The notes under the pieces: model-generated
Told to the model about the DNA's origin: nothing
Seen by the model: the letters and a program-made list of their open reading frames with translations, nothing else
Database searches by the model: none
Made by a program: the position numbers and the translations under genes
Shown: one piece after another, positions 10,579 through 21,219 of the stretch
Position numbering within the stretch: position 1 is the first letter of the stretch
Layout: every line of letters begins with the position of its first letter
Source: Agapetus fuscipes
Lineage: Eukaryota > Arthropoda > Insecta > Trichoptera > Glossosomatidae
Reading direction: 5' to 3'
Assembly: GCA_951799405.1 (NCBI GenBank)
Contig: OX637346.1
Coordinates: 8,269,215 to 8,333,214 of the forward strand
DNA length: 64,000 nt

Positions 10579-10900
10579 GCTCTAAGTTGGAACATTCACC
10601 AAGTAAGAAAGTCATCGAATATTCCGAATTTCGTATGAAAAGTTATAGAGGAGCTATCTTGTTTTTGTACAAAATTTGAATTACTCGATGACTTTCGTCG
10701 TTAGTTAATTTCTTTGGATAAATGCGCTGAAATGAGCTATGTGTGTAGCGGTAAGAGTGACGATGTAACTAATATGCTGAAATTAGTTCAGTGCCCAAAG
10801 TTTAAATCTCTACGCTTCAACTCAAACGTAGCGTATTATCAAAAATGTATGGAAACGAAAACAATACGTGCATCGAGTGTTATAGTTTCTTCATATTTTT

Positions 10901-10945
10901 GGTAAACGGTATGATTGAGTTTTAACGTAATGTTTCATACTTGGG
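10901..10945. mobile_element. MITE-D right end
   Basis: TGATTGAGTTTTAACGTAAT followed by GTTTCATACTTGGG. Confidence 0.4.
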
Positions 10946-11027
10946 TAATGATTATGTTGACTTAAATTATTCGTACGTCTACGTCATTATTTTGATGGTT
11001 AGATAGTCTATGACTTTGAGTTTGAAA

Positions 11028-11133
11028 TAAACACCAAAACGGGAAGTAATTTTTAAAGTCCTTGGTGGGGATCGAGCCCTGGCCCTCTTGCTTTTAACGC
11101 AAGCATTTAGCAACTGAGCTTTCGACCGGGTCT
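11028..11133 (-). mobile_element. SINE-A head fragment
   Basis: The minus strand reads AGCTCAGTTGCTAAATGC and GGGCTCGATCCCC, then TTACTTCCCGTTTTGGTG. Only the tRNA-like head and first part of the body remain. Confidence 0.6.
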
Positions 11134-12000
11134 TCTTATTTGCCTTCTTCCTCAGCTTTGTTAATTCCACTCTTAGACAAAGCCTACTCCAATCGCCTCC
11201 ATTCTTTTCAGCTGCTGTGACCAGTTTTTTTAATTATACATAATGTATCTTTAGTTGTAGGGAGTTCTGCTGTTCTGAGTTCTGATGTTAGTGTGCGGGT
11301 CTTTATTTCATCACTTCCCTCCAAACAAGACTGGCGAGAATTTTCTAAATCTAGGGGACGCGCTGTTTAGGGATTACAGGTTTCTCTAATCGGACCTTAA
11401 ATCTTAGGAATTGTTTACTTAATTTCTTTATTGTCCCTATTTTAGACCAGATTATTTTTAGAAAGTCACAGAAACAGCAAGTGACTCAAAACCCTAAACA
11501 ATCAATTAAGAAACTTTGTCGTAAGTTCCCTTTGTCGCAACACAAAACAATGCTCTTCAAATTTCTTGATAATCTGGGATTTATATTGTTAAATTCTGTG
11601 AAACGCCGTCTTGTCAATTTTCAGTTTATTTTCGTAATTTCTGAAATTAAGTTTATAGAGTGGCCACTTAGGCCCCCGGTACTTCTAAAGGGACTTGATC
11701 TCTGTTGATCCGGAAGTCTCAAAGTTTTCAACATCACTTTATGTATAATAATAAATTATTTGTTTTGTGTGTCTGCTATGCCTCGATCAGACGGGTCCAT
11801 CTTTTAAGTGGTAAGTACCGAATGATAAGTAGCCTTAAATATCTAGGAATAGACTACGAATAGAGTCGTACATGCAAGCAGCCTACATAAGCCTGTATTT
11901 AGTTAGAAGAAAAACAGCAAAACAAATGAAAGAACGTTGAATAATTTATATTTTAACACAAGTAATCAGTGATGCTTCTTTTTCTTTTTTATGTACCTTG

Positions 12001-12150
12001 TCAGGTCTTTAATACCTTGGCGGTGACCATGCCCCTGTCTTGCACTGTTCGGAATAGTTCCTCTTCGGATGCCGGTCCACTCTCTTATATTTCCCTTCCA
12101 GAACATCTGCCTCCTACCGGGGGGCGCCCTCGGAGTCCCTCAATTTTCCC
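12001..12150 (-). mobile_element. LINE C-terminal fragment, frameshifted
   Basis: The minus strand shows a GRR-MFWKGNIREWTG stretch in one frame and ASEEELFRTVQDRGMVTAK then a TGA stop in another. The order of a basic patch, IREWTG and a DR motif close to the C-terminus is typical of arthropod endonuclease/reverse-transcriptase LINEs. The patch (to about 12225) is clearly more GC-rich than its surroundings. No reverse transcriptase core remains, so the family cannot be named. Confidence 0.45.
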
Positions 12151-12225
12151 CATCGATATAAGTTTATCAATATGTGGAGGTATTTATCCCCCACGCGGTA
12201 TATGTCGCAGATTGAAAGTCTTCTG

Positions 12226-13279
12226 AACTTTGACATTTGACAACAGCTTACTCAGCAACACTAGATCATCGCTTCAGGACTTCACTATCAGTTACCATGT
12301 CTGTCCAAAACAAACGTACTTATTTATCAGTAAGGAGTCGAAAACACAAAGTTTAAATTACTCCGAAAATTGAACTGTCTTCAAAATTGTTGATTTAATA
12401 AATTGCTTTTCACTTTCTCAGCAGGATGAATAACTTAGCAACGGCATTTATATACAAAAAAAAACTTGCTTAAACTAATGCATCAGTACTCGACCCGTCT
12501 GAACTTACATTATTTTGTTGTGTTTTTACGCACTTGAATTAAAACCCCTAAGGACGCAAACTTCTCTAATATTCATGCATGAACTTACTTCACTTAAAGC
12601 ATCCCTTACGCAATCTCACCTGCACCCTATGCGAAGAACTTTTTCTCAAAAGGAAAAACGCCCATTACCACTGAAATCAGTTTTTTTTAATGACGGACTT
12701 TCAAATGAAAATTGTGTCATGTTATTTCAGTTCCTGAAATCAATGAATAAGTTTTTGTAACTGGATAAAATTTATGCGGATTTTTTTTTCTATACTTACA
12801 GGTACAATTTTTTTTTTTAAATACCAACACCAAATAAATAAATAGTTTGTAATCAGGTTTTTGATTTAATCAGTGGTATTTTTTGTTGTGGTTTGCCTCT
12901 GTCAAATTTATATCTTAGCACGTATTGAAATATCAAATGTGTATTGTGTAAGCAATTTTCATATAGGCTTTCTTAAGTGATTTTATTTATTTTTTGGTAT
13001 TTCCATTGAGAACTTTAAAACTAAGAAACGGAACTATATTTTTTGTCTTCAAAGGGGTCGCATGAAACAAAATAAGCTTTTCATTTTCACAGATAATGAA
13101 GCACAAGGCCAACTACTTCAGAAATGTAGTTTTTCCTGCTGAGAGCGGTAGGCTCTCATTTCTTACGAAGGCTTAGTAAACTTTGCCAATTCTTTGATAT
13201 TCAGAATGAAAATAAACACTGAAAAATGAAATCTTTGGTTGGGATGAAACACTTGTCGTCTGATTTTGAAGCAATTGAG
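12226..13279. other. AT-rich, nothing recognised
   Basis: Frames at 12515-12760 show no coding bias. Poly(T) runs near 12781 and 12810. Confidence 0.4.
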
Positions 13280-13441
13280 CTAACGACCAGACAACAAGTA
13301 ATAGTTCCAATGTTCTCTTACATCAAACCAACCAAGGTCTTCACGAACCCTGCGTAACTCTTCATTCAATTTTAGCTTTGAAGCACCTTCAAATTCCTTT
13401 GTATCTATTTTTGCAGCGATTTCTTGTCGTATTGTTTTCAT
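13280..13441 (-). pseudogene. Possible coding remnant, 53 aa
   Basis: The minus strand ATG-to-TAG frame reads MKTIRQEIAAKIDTKEFEGA, SKLKLNEELRRVREDLGWF and DVREHWNYYLLSGR. It is charged and helical with plausible codon use, preceded in frame by TGA. It may be a fragment of a transposase or host exon; not recognised. Confidence 0.22.
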
Positions 13442-13674
13442 TTCTCAGTAACAACGACAATCAAAACTCTCGAAAAGTCGAACAAGCACAACTCGTCCTT
13501 GTTCTCGGAATATTGCAAGTATCTTAAACAAAAAGCTTTAAGTACTGCGTGAATTATATTTCCCTCCCATCCTTAATGATAATTTCGCTTCCTTGCAAAG
13601 GGACAAAGTTTATTATTTCAATATGTAAATTTGGTCACAGGATAGAACAGCACAGTGACAAACCAACTCATGAC

Positions 13675-14102
13675 ATAACGCCACGTGACTTTACATTACA
13701 TGACATCACATCATAATAACAGTACATCACATCGCAATGACAAACAACACAGAAAATACATCACAATCACAAAACATCACATGACAAAAATTCTCATACC
13801 TAAAACAGAAATGACTTTTAACGGCACATGAAAAAACATCAAATGTCAAAATATCACAAACAACACATTTATTAATTAATGCACACTATGCCTTTGTAAA
13901 ATACATGAATTAGTTCCATTTTCTTATGTTCCTTTTGACGTTTTTGGTATTTTCTGTTTTCGTATATGGTTTTTTTCATGTGTCGTTTATTTTATTTAAG
14001 GTGTGTGTTGTTTGTTTGTCATGTAATGTTTTGTCATTGTCATGCTTTGTCATTGTGATATAATGTCAATTTTATGTGATGTAAAGTCATGTGACGTTAT
14101 TG
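13675..14102. repeat. Inverted simple-sequence region (TGACATCACA-type)
   Basis: The left half is rich in ACATCACA/ATGACA on the plus strand; the right half carries the complement (TGTCATGTAATG, GTCATTGTGATA). The outer ends ATAACGCCACGTGACTTTAC and GTAAAGTCATGTGACGTTAT are clear inverted repeats. The centre is near 13880 at TTATTAATTAATGC. Confidence 0.6.
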
Positions 14103-14135
14103 CATTCCCATAAACAGACACCTTTAAGTTTGCCA

Positions 14136-14692
14136 TAACATCATGAATTTGCATCACATGACACATAACAGAACTTCCCATGACAATACATCACATGAAA
14201 ACATTGTTTTTCCACTGTACCGTACTATCATGGAACCTTAAATTTAAGATTAATTAATTTTTTGATATATTATTATTAATTATAAAATAAAGAAAGCTAA
14301 CTTTTATTGACTGCACCGCCCACATAAGAGTCAGTGTAGCTTGAACTGTTAGAAGTTTTATCGTCTACGCAATTTATTTACTTACTCGTCTCTTCCTTAT
14401 AGAGCCATAAATACTTGTTTGTATCTCGTCAAAATAAATATTTAACTGGTAAACTTTTTTAGTACTTTTGTTGAACAATTTTTGCCGTTTTATATACGTA
14501 GTACTACAAAAAAAAAACGCATAATTTGGTCATTTATTGTGAAATAAGGAGTATCTATTTTTAAAACTTAAATTTGATGTTAATTTTTTTCGAAATAAAT
14601 ACATACATTCGTGGCGAAAACATATAACCGCAGTATTCTACAATAATACTTCCTTAAGGCATCTTGAAAGCTGAAAATTGTTATTGTATACC
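14136..14692. other. Residual simple sequence then AT-rich
   Basis: ACATCACATGACA-type sequence continues to about 14210. A 27-base Rep-C scrap (CATAAACAGACACC, then TTTAAGTTTGCC) lies at 14109-14135 just before it. Nothing further. Confidence 0.4.
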
Positions 14693-14910
14693 TTGATTTA
14701 TAGGTTCGTATGAGGCTGACTGGCCATGCTTTAAAAAAATGTTCACTTTGTCAATGTCACCCCTTTTTCACGGAAGGTCGGCAAACTTTCAGAATGTGTG
14801 TTCATTTGAGGTTTGGTTTTAAATTTGTAAGTACACATGCAAAATTTGTCAGCGTGAATTTACACGTGTCTGATTGTTGCCACGAATTAAATATGAATTT
14901 CAAATGAATA
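14693..14910 (+). mobile_element. Rep-C copy without tail
   Basis: TTGATTTATAGGTTCGTATG start, GTTCACTTTGTCAATGTCAC, TTTGTAAGTACACATGC, ending before the AACTTAGATTA tail. The 65-aa frame in it is spurious. Confidence 0.8.
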
Positions 14911-14937
14911 GTGGAACAATATAACAAAAAGTTTTTC

Positions 14938-15000
14938 ATCACGAGTTGATTTATTTCCTCGAACGCTTTCGATGTTATCACATCACTATCAAGAAGACAA
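14938..15000 (-). mobile_element. HH-like terminal fragment, second subfamily
   Basis: The minus strand reads CTTGATAGTGATGTGATAAC then ATCGAAAGCGTTCGAGGAAA. A stem is flanked by TTGATA and GAAA. Its relatives are at 26026-26092 and 53622-53690, also on the minus strand. Confidence 0.4.
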
Positions 15001-15199
15001 CTAACAGATCTAAGATTACAATTTTGGATTCCGGAGAAAGTTTTAGGTGGCGGAGCTATGGTGGGGTGAGGGAAGGGGTAAAGATGGTGTTTAAAAATAC
15101 AATAGGTGCTCAGGAGAATGTTTTAAACAAAGGAATTCTAAATGCATGTATGTGTATCTTTGCAGCTTAGATTATACATAGGTTGAAAATAAATTTGAA

Positions 15200-15601
15200 A
15201 TTAATCGCGTGCACGAAAACATCGACGAGCAGAAAGTGAGAAAGATGGACACGTCAGACTAAACCACCATTTGTTTAAGTTGGGGCTAGTCGAATCCCCG
15301 GACTGTGACTACGGCCAGGATCTTGAGACTTTAGATCATATTTTTTTCGGATGCCCTTTACGAGATGCATTACATATTTATTTCAAATAAATAAATATCA
15401 TTTCTGGTAAACATATAACACCTTTTGGCATTTAATTATTCCAAAATTCATAGCATTTTGTTTAAATCGATTCTTAAAAATTGTATAAAAATCTAAAATT
15501 ATCATAGATATGTTTAAAATTAATTCTTAAACCTTCCTGCAACTAAAAGTTGAATCGACGGCTGTAACATCCTTCAGGGTGAGATGCAAAAAAAAAAAAA
15601 A
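15200..15601 (+). mobile_element. Jockey-type LINE 3' end with poly(A)
   Basis: A plus-strand frame (phase of 15241) reads GHVRLNHHLFKLGLVESPDC then DYGQDLETLDHIFFGCPL and stops at TAA near 15390. The H-LF-L-L-ESP-C...G...E-DHI-F-CPL layout is the C-terminal zinc-knuckle-like region of Jockey-clade LINEs; the second cysteine of the usual CxC is Tyr here. A 3' UTR of about 200 bp ends in a run of 14 A at 15588-15601, as expected for a Jockey element. The reverse transcriptase core is missing, so it is a 5'-truncated dead copy. Confidence 0.7.
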
Positions 15602-15963
15602 GTGACAAAGAGGGAAAAATAAGATTTAGACTCATAAAACCGAGTTGAAATATGGTTGCCGTAGGTGACCGTTCTTTTACGAACATTTCATTGGATTAAA
15701 ACAGCTGTAAAAATGTCTGCGCCTCTCTTTCATTCCTGTCTCTCGATTTCCTCGCAGCGTCGCATAAATTCACTTAGAAAATCCTGGCCGTGAATCGTTA
15801 TACCAAATAAATGCGGGCTTATTTCCCTAACAAGGCAGCCATTAATAATTCTTCTTTGTCGCCAGGATGAGATAATCTGGATCTAAAGAAGATAATGTGC
15901 AGAATCAAAAGATTTTACAAAAGTAATAATAATTATTAAATAATGATACTTACCGAACAGTAT

Positions 15964-16280
15964 AGGTACAAAAGAATGTGATGAGATGGTTTGGACATGT
16001 GAAAAGAATGAATGATAATAGACTGACAAAGTGCATATACAGAGGAAGTGTAAAAGGAAAAAGTGGTAAGGGACGATCGTGAAAAGTTTGGGATGGTCAA
16101 ATTGAGGAGATTGTAAAAGAATGGGGTATACAAAGTGAGTGTAAATGAAGAAAATGTATGAAAAAGGTGATGGATGTAAATGAATTGAAAGAGGTATGTA
16201 TATAAGGAGAAATGAAGGCAGCTCTTCAAAGGCTCTGACCACCCGTAGCGGAATGACGACAGAGTTACAGTTACAGTAAC
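15964..16280 (+). mobile_element. RTE-like LINE 3' end, with stops
   Basis: About 90 codons of the LINE C-terminus with the recognisable MRWFGHVKRM motif. In-frame stops (for example the TGA in the GRS-KV region near 16079 and near 16147) and a small insertion before the end show it is dead. The (GTTACA)n tail is at 16263-16280. It lies directly upstream of a minus-strand Rep-C copy. Confidence 0.8.
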
Positions 16281-16343
16281 ACAACACGAAAACGTGTTGT
16301 TTACTACCTTTATTCATTGGATATAGGTTGATATGAGTCTGAC

Positions 16344-16737
16344 CCCTATAATCTAGAATGGCGAAGAGATGTAGGTATTCACATTTAAAATTCATATTAA
16401 ATAGATGCCCACAAAAAGGCACGTGTAAGTTCACGCTTACCAATGCTGCATGTATACTTACAAATTAAACCGAACCTAAAATAAACATACACCCGCAACC
16501 GAAGGTAGGCTGTCAGTGAAATAATGTTACATTATGCAATGTTTGCAAACTTTGCTGGTTTTTTAACTGTCATAATTATGTTTTCATTCAAATGTAATAC
16601 ATGTATAACTGTTAGTTAGCTTAATAAATAAATTTAAATTTAACCTTTGTCGACCTTCCCTGAAACAGGGGTGATATTGGTAAATCGAACCATTGTTTAC
16701 AGTATAGGTGGTCAGCCTTATACCAACCTATAAGTCG
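16344..16737 (-). mobile_element. Rep-C copy interrupted by 137 bp
   Basis: The tail-side part is 16344-16506 and the 5' part is 16644-16737 (GACCTTCCCTGAAACAGGGG ... CCAACCTATAAGTCG). The 16507-16643 interval is AT-rich and unrelated. Confidence 0.75.
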
Positions 16738-16890
16738 AAAAATGTTGTAAAAACTTGGTCCACTTTTGCCAGCTAGCGTGGCTGCAGGAGCTGCAAGGTT
16801 TATGTTTATTTGAGATTTTTTTTGTAAGTACACTTACAGCTTGTGTAAACATAAACTTACACGTGTCTGATTGTGGGCGTGCATTAAATA
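16738..16890 (+). mobile_element. Rep-C copy, head-to-head with previous
   Basis: TGTAAAAACTTGGTCCAC, GAGCTGCAAGGTTTATG, ACACGTGTCTGATTGTGGGC. It begins exactly where the minus copy ends. Confidence 0.7.
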
Positions 16891-17194
16891 CAAGCCTTTA
16901 ATGTAAAAAAGGAATATTTTCAACATAGAATGAAGATTATTTTGTAGCAATAAAATCGATTGTGGCATGTTTGCATTACCCTAGAAGGGTCGTGCAAATT
17001 AAAAATCCTCGTCGAAACGGAAATTTTAGCCTTTCTCCTTTACAAAGGCAATTGATTCTTGAGTTCATTGTACGTCCTTGAAAACTCTAAAGGATAATTT
17101 GTATGGTTTTCACTTAGCAGCCATTTCGTAAACCTACTTTTTTAAATCAAAGAAATTTTGATTTTCCAACAAAAGTGGTTTCCCTATACTTTTC

Positions 17195-17248
17195 TTATAT
17201 CTCGACTTTTCGTTGGAGTCGTCACCAACGTCTTTAAGAGAATCCTTT
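17195..17248 (-). mobile_element. HH-unit fragment
   Basis: The minus strand reads TTAAAGACGTTGGTGACGAC then TCCAACGAAAAGTCGAGA, matching the 500-591 unit (GTTGG stem, GAAA, CGAGA). Confidence 0.45.
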
Positions 17249-17660
17249 TTCAGGAAACTGATAACTAACGCAAGTTTTTGAATTATGGTTAGAATCACAA
17301 TTTTTTAAATGAAAATTTTACCTACTTGATAATAAAATGTATGTAGGTACATACGTATTTTAATATGATTATGTACATTGAAAAAAACAAATCATTATCT
17401 TTATTTTACTTCTGAAAGAAATTTATTGTTTGTGTGTCACATGAACATGAGATGTACATTTTGTATATGTAGCTTATGTATATTGGCACATCAATGCATG
17501 TGTTTGTGGAACTATTCATCCCTAGAATATGTAGATATAGTGGTATGAAGTGTCGGCCAATAATAGTAATCATTATCAATGATAGACCAGGGTGCACAGA
17601 GTCAACCATTATGTCAGGTTGAGTGACAATGTTGAACTGCCAATATTCGTATAGCCCTCA

Positions 17661-17834
17661 TGGGGCTTCCACACGCTTGCCAACCCATCACAAGTCAAGC
17701 GCACAGTGTGTCGTCTAGAACATGCTAGCTGGACAAAATTAGTCCATTAGACAAAATTTTGTCCAGCTAGCATGTTCTAGACGACACACTGTGCGCTTGA
17801 CTTGTGATGGGTTGGCAAGCGTGTGGAAGCCCCA
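17661..17834. mobile_element. Perfect 80-bp hairpin MITE, TCA target duplication
   Basis: Left arm 17661-17740 and right arm 17755-17834 are exact reverse complements over 80 bases as far as I can compare by eye, with a 14-base spacer. Ends are TGGGGCTTCC and GGAAGCCCCA; TCA flanks both sides (17658-17660, 17835-17837). A 3-bp duplication and G/C-rich ends suggest Harbinger-like mobilisation. Transcription through it would give a near-perfect long hairpin RNA. Confidence 0.75.
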
Positions 17835-17904
17835 TCAAAATATTCCATTGCCATATACTTCTTAAAATCAGTTATGGCATTTGATTTAAGCTAAATATGG
17901 TTGT

Positions 17905-18165
17905 TTCGGTATACAGCTCAGTTGTTTGCGTTTCATAGCAGAAGTCTAGGGTTCGATCTCCACTAAGGGCGTTAGAAATGATTCCTTTTCCGGTTTTTCT
18001 TTGACACAGAAAATTAAAATACTGGCAAACTTTATTGAGCCTGCTTCCTCGTCAACAGGTAAACCCACTCTTTAAGTGAAGTAGTTGGCGTACGGCCGGC
18101 CTCCTATCATGTTAAAGGCACAAGGCGGTTAGAAGTTGAACTATATGTGCTGGTCAGTTGCTTAA
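17905..18165 (+). mobile_element. SINE-A, diverged
   Basis: Head CAGCTCAGTTGTTTGCG and GGGTTCGATCTCC, then GTTAGAAATGATTCC, CTTTAAGTGAAGTAGTTGG and GTACGGCCGGCCTCC. It lies 70 bp beyond the 80-bp hairpin MITE and 150 bp before the second SINE-A. Confidence 0.7.
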
Positions 18166-18311
18166 ATATCGTTGGTATTAAGTCATGGGTTAGTAAGTGT
18201 AATAAACGTTTCTGACCATGTGTTTGACAAAATTCTAGATTTTTTTACATGCCAAACGGACAATCTTGGCAATGAGCTTTTTGCGGGGTTATGAAAGATT
18301 ATACAACATAT

Positions 18312-18597
18312 CCGGTCAATAGCTCAGTAGGTAGAGTGCTTGCATTCCATGCCGTGAGCTCAGGTTCGAATCCCGCCGAGGGTGTCAGAAATGATTTCCC
18401 GTTTCGGTGTTTATTTAAAATCCCAAAATAAAATACCGGCAAGGTTTACTCAGCCTTCACAAAAAATGAGTACCAGCCTCTCTCTTATCTGTAAAAATAA
18501 ATAAAAGGTTCCACTCGCCAAATGCGAAACCCTTTGGGGATATCGCGGCAAGAAGTTTACTATATGTGTAGCTTAGTTGCGTTGCTTGTATTTTACG
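18312..18597 (+). mobile_element. SINE-A, near full-length
   Basis: tRNA-like head AGCTCAGTAGGTAGAGTGC (A box) and GGTTCGAATCCC (B box). The missing acceptor stem pairing rules out a tRNA gene. The body includes GTCAGAAATGATTTCCCG, CAAAATAAAATACCGGCAAG, CCACTCGCCAAATGCG and TATATGTGTAGCTTAGTTG. It is the best copy in the window. Confidence 0.8.
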
Positions 18598-18750
18598 TGA
18601 AGATGGAATAACGTTGGAATTAAATTTTGTGAAAAGTGTTAAAGCATTAAATCCTGTATAATATTTAAATCTTCAAACAAACGACCGTGCAGAGTCAACG
18701 CCATAATTTCCCAGGCATTATTTTTCACTCTGCTTCGTAATTAAACTGAA

Positions 18751-18960
18751 GCGTTCCCTTCAGCCGCACTCCTAGGAAAGGGCGCGCATACCGTCCTCTG
18801 CACACTATACTTTCTACCTTTCTCTGTGTTTTCTAGTCCTTTTTGTCCACTAAAACCTCTATTATTTACTGTCCCTCTTACTCTGTAGTTTTTAATTTTT
18901 AATATATTCTCTAAATATTTATACACCCTAAAACCTCTAGGTCTTTTCCTTTACCTGTAC
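18751..18960. repeat. Pyrimidine-rich degenerate repeat, left flank of LINE
   Basis: T/C-rich on the plus strand with recurring TACCGTCCTCTG, TTTTCTAGTCC and CTCTAGGTC motifs. It continues on the other side of the LINE. Confidence 0.6.
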
Positions 18961-21219
18961 CGTGGAGCTGAACTCAGCACAGACCACTATTTGTTATGCG
19001 CGAGAATAATGGTAGGGGATTGTAAGAAAGGAAAGAAAAAAATATTGTTAAGAATGAAAAGAATAAAAGTGGAAAATTTGAACGATGACAATGTGCAAGA
19101 TGAATATCAAAGTGAGATTGCCAAAAGATTAAATATGGATGAACTACAAAAAATGAAAGATGAAGGATGTGTGGAAAAAGTGTGGCAAATGATGAAGAAA
19201 GAACTGACCGAATCTGCTAGGATGACATGCGGAGAAACAAATGTTGGTAAGAAAAAAGGTGATGCCTGGTGGAATGATGGAGTGAAAGAAGCAGTAGAGC
19301 AAAAGAAGGAAGCGTATATGAGATGGTTGAAAGATAAAGGTAATTTAAATTTGGAAATGATGTATAAAAGGGCAAAAATGAATACTAAAAAGCTTGTGTA
19401 TGAAAGTAAGATGGAATTAGAGAAGAAAAATAATGAAAAGGCACAGCAGGACTTCCACACCAACAAAAAAATGTTCTGGAGTTGGGTTCGGAATAATAAC
19501 GAAAGTGTGGGAGCAACAACTCCGGGCATAAAGAATGCGCAGGGAGTCTTGCTGTGGGATGAAGATGATGTATGTAATAGATGGAAAGAATACTTTGAAG
19601 AAATATTAGGACAGGGTGAAAGAAATTTATATGAATGTGACCCTACAAATGAAAGTAATGAGGATATTTTGAAAGAGGAAATAAAAGCAAGCATAAAAGA
19701 GCTGAAGAATGGAAAGGCTGCAAGTATGGATGGATTGAATGCTGAGATGTTAAAGGCAGGAGGAGAATATGTGGTAGAGTGGATGTTTGAATTATGCAAG
19801 ATGTGTATGAAAGACAGGGTAGTACCGATGGACTGGAGAAAGGCGGTCATTGTCCCTATTTACAAGGGTAAAGGGGACAAGAAAGACTGCCGTAACTTCA
19901 GGCCCATTAGTCTCCTTAGTATACCTGGGAAAGTCTTATGCAAAATTGTCATAAAAAAAGTGAGAATGGCCACCGATCACAGGGTCTCTGATATTCAATC
20001 TGGCTTTATGCCAGGACGAGGTTGTGTGGACCAAATCTTTACTCTCAGACAGATTGTTGAAAAACATCTGGCTGTGGGGAGGGTGGTCTACGCAGCATTC
20101 GTAGATCTTGAGAGGGCCTTTGACTCGGTGGACAGATGTATGCTGTGGAATGTTCTCAGGAAGTACGGTGTGAATGATAATCTTCTGAATGTGATACGTG
20201 CCATCTATGAAAATAGTTCGGCATGTGTAAGAGTGGATGGGAGATATAGTGACTGGTTTGATGTATATAAGGGAGTGAGGCAAGGCTGCGTGATGAGTCC
20301 ATGGTTGTTTAATATAATCATGGACAGTTGCATAAAAGAAGCTGGAATATCAGAGAGCGGAGTGAAAGTGGGTGAAACAAGAGTTGGAGTACTTCTTTAT
20401 GCTGATGATGCTATAGTTTTAGCTGACTCGGCGGAGGAACTCCAAACGATGTTAACCAAACTAAATGATGCATTTTGTAAGAATAGCTTGAAAGTAAATG
20501 CGAATAAGACAAAAGTATTAGTTTTTGACAGGAATGAAGTATGTGAGGAACTTACAATTAATTTGAATGGAATAAAAGTTGAAGTAGTGAATGAGTTTGA
20601 CTATTTAGGAAGTAAGTTTGAGGCGAATGGTAAGATGACGAAAGAATTAGAGAAGCGTGCCAGCAAAGGAAGATGCGTGATAGGAGCGTTTGGTAGAATA
20701 GCGAAGAATAAAAGGATACCAAAGAAAATGAAAATGGCGGTACACAATTGTATTTTGTTGCCGACCCTGATGTATGGAAGCGAGTCATGGACGTTGAATG
20801 AAAGAGAAGTAAATAAGGTATGCACCGTAGAAATGGCCCATCTGAGAAGTATGACAGGAAAAACACTGAAAGATAGAGTGAGAAACGAATGGGTTCTAAA
20901 TGAATGCGGAGTAAAAGAAAGCGTGAAAGTGAAAGTTCAAAGAAGTGTGATGCGATGGTTTGGACATATTGAAAGGATGAATGAAGACCGACTGACAAAA
21001 AGAGTGTATAAAGGGAATGTAACAGGTAAGCGTGGAAGGGGAAGACCTAGGAAACAATGGATTGATCAGATAAATGAGATTGCGAATGAATGGAATCTAC
21101 AGAGTGGAAACAAGAGAAGAGCATGCATGAAAAGAGTGATGAAATTAGATGAGATGAAAGAAGTATGCAGGGACAGAGTCAAGTGGAGGCACTTGTGTGG
21201 AGGTACTGGCCACCCCTAG
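18961..21219 (+). CDS. RTE-like LINE reverse transcriptase, 5'-truncated
   Basis: This encodes the reverse transcriptase half of a non-LTR retrotransposon, which would copy element RNA into the genome by target-primed reverse transcription. The frame stays open upstream of the TTG at 18991 and reads RGAELSTDHYLLCAR, the usual end of an RTE endonuclease, so the element breaks inside the endonuclease near 18961. Counted from the TTG (742 aa): NFRPISLLS at about 302-310; FVDLERAFD with the first catalytic Asp at about 372; GVRQGCVMSP at about 428-437; the YADD box at 470-473. A basic GKRGRGRPRKQW motif lies near 679-690 and the end is HLCGGTGHP. I see no internal stop or frameshift, so the copy looks young, although without its endonuclease it cannot be autonomous. 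Assignment to the RTE group is by remembered motif layout and could be a sister clade. Confidence 0.9.
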   Translation, partial: RGAELSTDHYLLCARIMVGDCKKGKKKILLRMKRIKVENLNDDNVQDEYQSEIAKRLNMDELQKMKDEGCVEKVWQMMKKELTESARMTCGETNVGKKKGDAWWNDGVKEAVEQKKEAYMRWLKDKGNLNLEMMYKRAKMNTKKLVYESKMELEKKNNEKAQQDFHTNKKMFWSWVRNNNESVGATTPGIKNAQGVLLWDEDDVCNRWKEYFEEILGQGERNLYECDPTNESNEDILKEEIKASIKELKNGKAASMDGLNAEMLKAGGEYVVEWMFELCKMCMKDRVVPMDWRKAVIVPIYKGKGDKKDCRNFRPISLLSIPGKVLCKIVIKKVRMATDHRVSDIQSGFMPGRGCVDQIFTLRQIVEKHLAVGRVVYAAFVDLERAFDSVDRCMLWNVLRKYGVNDNLLNVIRAIYENSSACVRVDGRYSDWFDVYKGVRQGCVMSPWLFNIIMDSCIKEAGISESGVKVGETRVGVLLYADDAIVLADSAEELQTMLTKLNDAFCKNSLKVNANKTKVLVFDRNEVCEELTINLNGIKVEVVNEFDYLGSKFEANGKMTKELEKRASKGRCVIGAFGRIAKNKRIPKKMKMAVHNCILLPTLMYGSESWTLNEREVNKVCTVEMAHLRSMTGKTLKDRVRNEWVLNECGVKESVKVKVQRSVMRWFGHIERMNEDRLTKRVYKGNVTGKRGRGRPRKQWIDQINEIANEWNLQSGNKRRACMKRVMKLDEMKEVCRDRVKWRHLCGGTGHP

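Larger units (their letters stand above)
10579..12000. other. Mostly unassigned
   Basis: Apart from the MITE-D end and SINE-A head listed separately, only short chance frames (for example 10714-10905 and 11481-11708) are seen. Confidence 0.4.

Noticed and set aside
15883..16443. 186-codon minus-strand frame
   Set aside because: Antisense of an RTE fragment and part of a Rep-C copy.
18312..18385. tRNA gene
   Set aside because: A and B boxes are present but the acceptor stem does not pair and the body continues as a SINE; the same holds for 28676 and 43056.
19107..20998. Minus-strand open frames of 74-247 codons across the LINE
   Set aside because: They are shadows of the reverse transcriptase frame, which carries all the recognisable motifs on the plus strand.
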